Of a DNA stretch of 7,547 bases, positions 4,889 through 7,547 are shown one piece after another. Position 1 is the first letter of the stretch. Each line of letters begins with the position of its first letter. A program made the position numbers and the translations under genes. The notes beneath the pieces are model-generated. The model did no database searches and was not told the origin of the DNA. It saw only the letters and a program-made list of their open reading frames with translations. Source of the DNA: Candidatus Nomurabacteria bacterium (GTDB taxonomy: Bacteria; Patescibacteriota; Minisyncoccia; Phycocordibacterales; UBA1006); the NCBI GenBank assembly GCA_029882015.1, contig JAOULM010000030.1, positions 1-7,547 on the forward strand, in the 5' to 3' direction.

Positions 4889-7339
4889 ATGAATCTACTG
4901 ATCGTCGAATCCCCATCCAAAGCAAAAACTATTGAAAAATACCTGAAAGATGTTTCGGGTAATTTTGTTGTGCGCTCATCTGTTGGGCATGTTCGTGACC
5001 TGCCAAAATCAAACAAAGAAGCCGTCGATATAGAAGCGGGCTTTGTTCCCAAATACCAAATATCAGCAGGCAAGAAAAAAGTCGTCGACGAACTAACCAC
5101 GCTAGCCAAGAAAGCCGACACGGTTTATCTAGCTCCCGATCCCGACCGCGAAGGAGAAGCCATCGCCTGGCATTTGGAACAGATTTTACATAACAACAAA
5201 AGCGTTACAGCCCCTATCAAACGTGTCACATTCAACGAGATTACAGAAACCGCTGTCAAAGAAGCGTTGCAACACCCTCGCGAGGTTGATCAGGATATGC
5301 GCCGCGCTCAAGAAGCCCGCCGCGTGTTAGACCGAATTGTGGGATATGATTTGTCAGGATTGATCTGGAAAAAGGTTCGCTACGGACTGTCGGCTGGTCG
5401 CGTGCAGTCCCCTGCCTTGCGCATCATCATGGAACGCGAACGCGAGATTCGCGCGTTCGATCCCGAAGATTATTTTCTGATTCATGGAATGTTTAAAAAA
5501 ACTGCTATGGAATTTGGTCTGGATTGTGATATTGAATTCAAAGACATGAAAATCGCAGATCAGGTAATCGCAGATGGTAAATCTGGAAAATGGACTGTAA
5601 CAAAAATAAAAGAAACTGATGCAAAACGTAATCCGTATGCGCCGTTTACGACATCTACACTGCAACAGACTGCATCAACCAAATTGGGTATGTCACCGGG
5701 ACGCACGATGCAGGTCGCCCAACGTCTGTACGAGGCTGGGCACATTACCTATATGCGTACCGACAGCCCAACGTTAAGTAAAGAGGCCACCGCAAAAATA
5801 GCAAAACTCGTCGAAAAAGAGTTCGGCAAGGATTATTTAGAGGTCAAAACTTTTAAATCAAAATCAAAAAACGCTCAGGAAGCCCACGAGGGTATCCGCC
5901 CCACCAAAATTTCTATGAACAAAACATTGGGCGCAACCGATGAACAGAAATCTTTGTATGAATTAATCTGGGCGCGTACCATTGCGTCACAAATGGCGCC
6001 GGCTGGATTAATCCGCACCAAAGTATCTGCAAATATTGGTGCGGACGAATTCCCTAATTTTTCAGTAACGGGATCACGCGTGGTGTTTCCAGGGTGGTTA
6101 GCGGCAGACACTCGTAGTCGAACCGAAGATACCGAGGTTCCCAAGCTAGCTGTTGGAGACACAATAGATTTAATCAAACTAGAACGTGAAGACAAACAAA
6201 CACAGCCACCAAACCGCTATACCGAAGCAGGACTGATCAAAGAACTAGAAAAACGAGGGATAGGTCGTCCGTCGACCTATGCATCTATTATGCGCACTCT
6301 GCAGGATCGTGGATACGTAGAAAAACAGGGGCGAACATTATTGCCTACTGATACTGGCGATGTTGTTTCATCGTTCCTGGAAGAAAACTTTATGGATTAT
6401 ATCAGCGATATTTTTACTGCCGATATGGAAGACAAACTGGATGATATTGCTGGTGGAAATGCCGAATATGTCAAAGTCCTATCTGATTTTTATAAACCAT
6501 TCCAGAAAGATCTGGCCAGCAAAGAAGATATCCCCAAACTAACAACGCTGGGCGCTGCTGATGCTAAATTCAAATGTCCAAAATGTAAAAAATCTATGGA
6601 TATTAAATTAGGTCGTGGAGGAAAATTCCTGTCATGTTCGAACTATCCTGATTGTGATGGTGCGCTGACCTTGGATGGTAAAGAGGTCGGCAATGCCGAG
6701 CCAATGGGTGTACACACCGAAACCGGAAAAAATCTATATGTTCTCGAGGGACGTTTCGGTCCGTATGTTCAGCTGGGTGAATCACCAAAGATCCCGCGTA
6801 AAACGACATTTGAAAAAGGCCACAAAAAAACCGACGAAGAAAAAGCCTTGGTCAAGGCAGAAAACCTAGCCATCAAAGAAGCCAAAGCCCTGCCGAAACC
6901 ACGTAGGGCTAGTATTCCAGCAGATATCAAACCGGGCGAAGTGACCATAGCGTTAGCGACGAAACTGTTGATATTGCCGCGTGAGTTGGGTCTCCACCCC
7001 GATGATAATGTTCCTGTTATTTCAAACGTAGGACGTTTCGGTCCGTATGTTGGGCACAATCGTGATTTCCGCTCTATCAAAAAGACTGATGATTTTGATC
7101 CGTACACGATTACGTTTGATCAAGCCATTGCACTCTTGAATCAGCCAAAAAACCTACCCAAAGGTGTCGAGGTTGTCCGCGTTGTTGGTAAACACCCCAA
7201 AACCGGCAAGGTTTTGCAGATTGTAAAATCAAAATCTGGAATGTTTGTATTCAAAGGAATGAAAAGATTGTATTTCCCAGATAATACGGATGCAGAAAAA
7301 GTAACTGTAGAAGATATTGTGAAATTAATGGCGGGATAA
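4889..7339 (+). CDS. topA: DNA topoisomerase I (type IA)
   Basis: TopA relaxes negative supercoils by cutting one strand through a 5'-phosphotyrosine link and passing the other. The 816-residue protein has an N-terminal TOPRIM domain (1-140) with Glu7 in VESPSKAKTI, SVGHVRDLPK (31-40) and the metal-binding D84-x-D86-x-E88 in PDPDREGEA. SAGRVQSPAL (168-177) follows, then the active site HITYMRTDSP with catalytic Tyr288, AHEGIRPT (332-339) and KRGIGRPSTYASI (455-467). The C-terminus holds one four-cysteine zinc ribbon (Cys563, 566, 583, 589) and then Topoisom_C-type repeats marked by GRFGPYV at 621-627 and 715-721, with a degenerate third (SGMFVFKG, 783-790). It thus has one zinc ribbon rather than the three of E. 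coli TopA, plus lysine-rich linkers. The ATG at 4889 gives the expected MNLLIVESP start; there is no Shine-Dalgarno at the right distance. The leader carries the inverted REP-like pair. Confidence 0.97.
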   Translation: MNLLIVESPSKAKTIEKYLKDVSGNFVVRSSVGHVRDLPKSNKEAVDIEAGFVPKYQISAGKKKVVDELTTLAKKADTVYLAPDPDREGEAIAWHLEQILHNNKSVTAPIKRVTFNEITETAVKEALQHPREVDQDMRRAQEARRVLDRIVGYDLSGLIWKKVRYGLSAGRVQSPALRIIMEREREIRAFDPEDYFLIHGMFKKTAMEFGLDCDIEFKDMKIADQVIADGKSGKWTVTKIKETDAKRNPYAPFTTSTLQQTASTKLGMSPGRTMQVAQRLYEAGHITYMRTDSPTLSKEATAKIAKLVEKEFGKDYLEVKTFKSKSKNAQEAHEGIRPTKISMNKTLGATDEQKSLYELIWARTIASQMAPAGLIRTKVSANIGADEFPNFSVTGSRVVFPGWLAADTRSRTEDTEVPKLAVGDTIDLIKLEREDKQTQPPNRYTEAGLIKELEKRGIGRPSTYASIMRTLQDRGYVEKQGRTLLPTDTGDVVSSFLEENFMDYISDIFTADMEDKLDDIAGGNAEYVKVLSDFYKPFQKDLASKEDIPKLTTLGAADAKFKCPKCKKSMDIKLGRGGKFLSCSNYPDCDGALTLDGKEVGNAEPMGVHTETGKNLYVLEGRFGPYVQLGESPKIPRKTTFEKGHKKTDEEKALVKAENLAIKEAKALPKPRRASIPADIKPGEVTIALATKLLILPRELGLHPDDNVPVISNVGRFGPYVGHNRDFRSIKKTDDFDPYTITFDQAIALLNQPKNLPKGVEVVRVVGKHPKTGKVLQIVKSKSGMFVFKGMKRLYFPDNTDAEKVTVEDIVKLMAG

Positions 7340-7349
7340 CCCCACTTTC

Positions 7350-7407
7350 CTCCTCCCCTATGCAGGGGAGGTGCCGAGGAACGAGGCGGAGGGGTATCAG
7401 ACACCAC
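7350..7407. repeat. Intergenic palindromic repeat, CTCCCCT...GGAGGGGT type
   Basis: The hairpin at 7352-7371 continues into GTGCCGAGGAACGAGGCGG and AGGGGTATCAGACACC. From memory, a GGGGAGGTGCCGAGC...GAGGCGGAGGGGT arrangement recurs as dispersed intergenic repeats in many bacterial genomes, and I infer this is a copy. Only one copy is in the window, so repetition cannot be shown here. It is far more GC-rich than the surrounding genes. Confidence 0.6.
7352..7371 (+). terminator. GC-rich hairpin, possible topA terminator within a repeat
   Basis: CCTCCCCT (7352-7359), loop ATGC, AGGGGAGG (7364-7371): a perfect 8-bp stem 12 nt after the topA stop. No T tract follows, so ordinary intrinsic termination is uncertain. 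It is better read as the head of the repeat at 7350-7407. Confidence 0.45.
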
Positions 7408-7423
7408 CACCTCATTTCAATTC

Positions 7424-7452
7424 GTCTTCCCGGGCGAGGGCCAAGGGATCCA
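7424..7452. repeat. Possible degenerate palindromic element around CCCGGG
   Basis: TTCCCGGG (7427-7434) followed by GAGGGCCAAGGGATCCAG resembles, from memory, the common TTCCCGGGC...GGGAATCCAG type of dispersed repeat, with the arms partly decayed. The pairing TCCC/GGGA is short, so the call is tentative. Confidence 0.35.
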
Positions 7453-7472
7453 GAAACATAACCACCAAATCT

Positions 7473-7504
7473 CAAGTGTCATCCCCGCGCAGGCGTGGAT
7501 CTTG
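7473..7504 (+). repeat. REP-like hairpin, second stem type
   Basis: ATCCCCGC (7481-7488), loop GCAG, GCGTGGAT (7493-7500) form an 8-position stem with one C-T mismatch. Outside it CAAG (7473-7476) can pair with CTTG (7501-7504). The unit shares its outer bases TGTCATCC and GGATCT with the arm at 4800-4826, while the inner stem and loop are different. It resembles the widespread GTCATCCCCGCG...GGATC dispersed repeats known from memory. Confidence 0.65.
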
Positions 7505-7515
7505 TTTTAATATAT

Positions 7516-7541
7516 TTTCTTTTTTCTTAGCAAAAAAGAAA
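7516..7541. repeat. A/T-rich perfect inverted repeat
   Basis: TTTCTTTTTT (7516-7525), loop CTTAGC, AAAAAAGAAA (7532-7541): a 10-bp perfect stem followed by more A. It could serve as a terminator for a minus-strand gene lying beyond the right edge, whose transcript would end in a U tract, or be another dispersed element. Confidence 0.55.
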
Positions 7542-7547
7542 CAAAAA

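Noticed and set aside
4714..5121. Minus-strand frame of 135 codons across the topA leader and start
   Set aside because: It runs through the palindromic repeats and a terminator, and antisense to the TOPRIM domain; no recognisable protein features.
6769..7107. Minus-strand frame of 112 codons inside topA
   Set aside because: Antisense to the conserved C-terminal repeats of TopA; no independent support.
1..7547. tRNA, rRNA, IS transposase, prophage, toxin-antitoxin or defence system
   Set aside because: I looked on both strands and found no cloverleaf-like stretch, transposase motif, integrase or recognisable defence domain; the small proteins show no toxin-antitoxin pairing, as each is separately terminated.

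Overview
The window looks like a piece of a small-genome, AT-rich bacterial chromosome, most probably a Patescibacteria/CPR (Parcubacteria-like) lineage. This placement is inferred. It rests on a divergent FtsQ-type protein outside a recognisable dcw cluster, a compact DprA, several tiny proteins of unknown function, near-absence of Shine-Dalgarno sequences, and intergenic palindromic repeats of the GTCATCCTGAA / GTCATCCCCGCG kind. Stop codons TAA, TAG and TGA all end genes here (dprA ends in TGA), so the standard bacterial code applies rather than the TGA=Gly code of some CPR groups.

Minus-strand block (1-2591): serS (seryl-tRNA synthetase), an FtsQ/DivIB-like division protein, and the N-terminal third of a tRNA-dihydrouridine synthase that runs off the left edge. 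They are read in that order, with gaps of 46 and 2 nt, and look like one operon joining tRNA charging, tRNA modification and division.

Plus-strand block (2635-7339): a 95-aa putative lipoprotein, a 64-aa hypothetical, dprA, a 46-aa hypothetical, an 83-aa protein with a C-terminal membrane segment, and topA. Each of the first five seems to be, or nearly to be, its own transcription unit, separated by small hairpin/T-tract terminators and driven by sigma70-type promoters. Four of these promoters share an extended -10 of the form TGnTA. The dprA -10 box lies so close to its ATG that a leaderless mRNA is predicted.

The topA leader (4770-4888) holds a pair of REP-like hairpins in inverted orientation. 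The 208-nt tail after topA (7340-7547) contains no gene but a cluster of different short palindromic elements. One shares its ends with the topA-leader repeats but has a different stem.

DprA and TopA both act on DNA (loading recombinase on incoming single strands; relaxing negative supercoils). The small proteins between them have no assignable function. I see no defence system, phage, IS element, CRISPR array or rRNA/tRNA gene. The most distinctive content is the row of tiny single-gene units and the repeat clusters.
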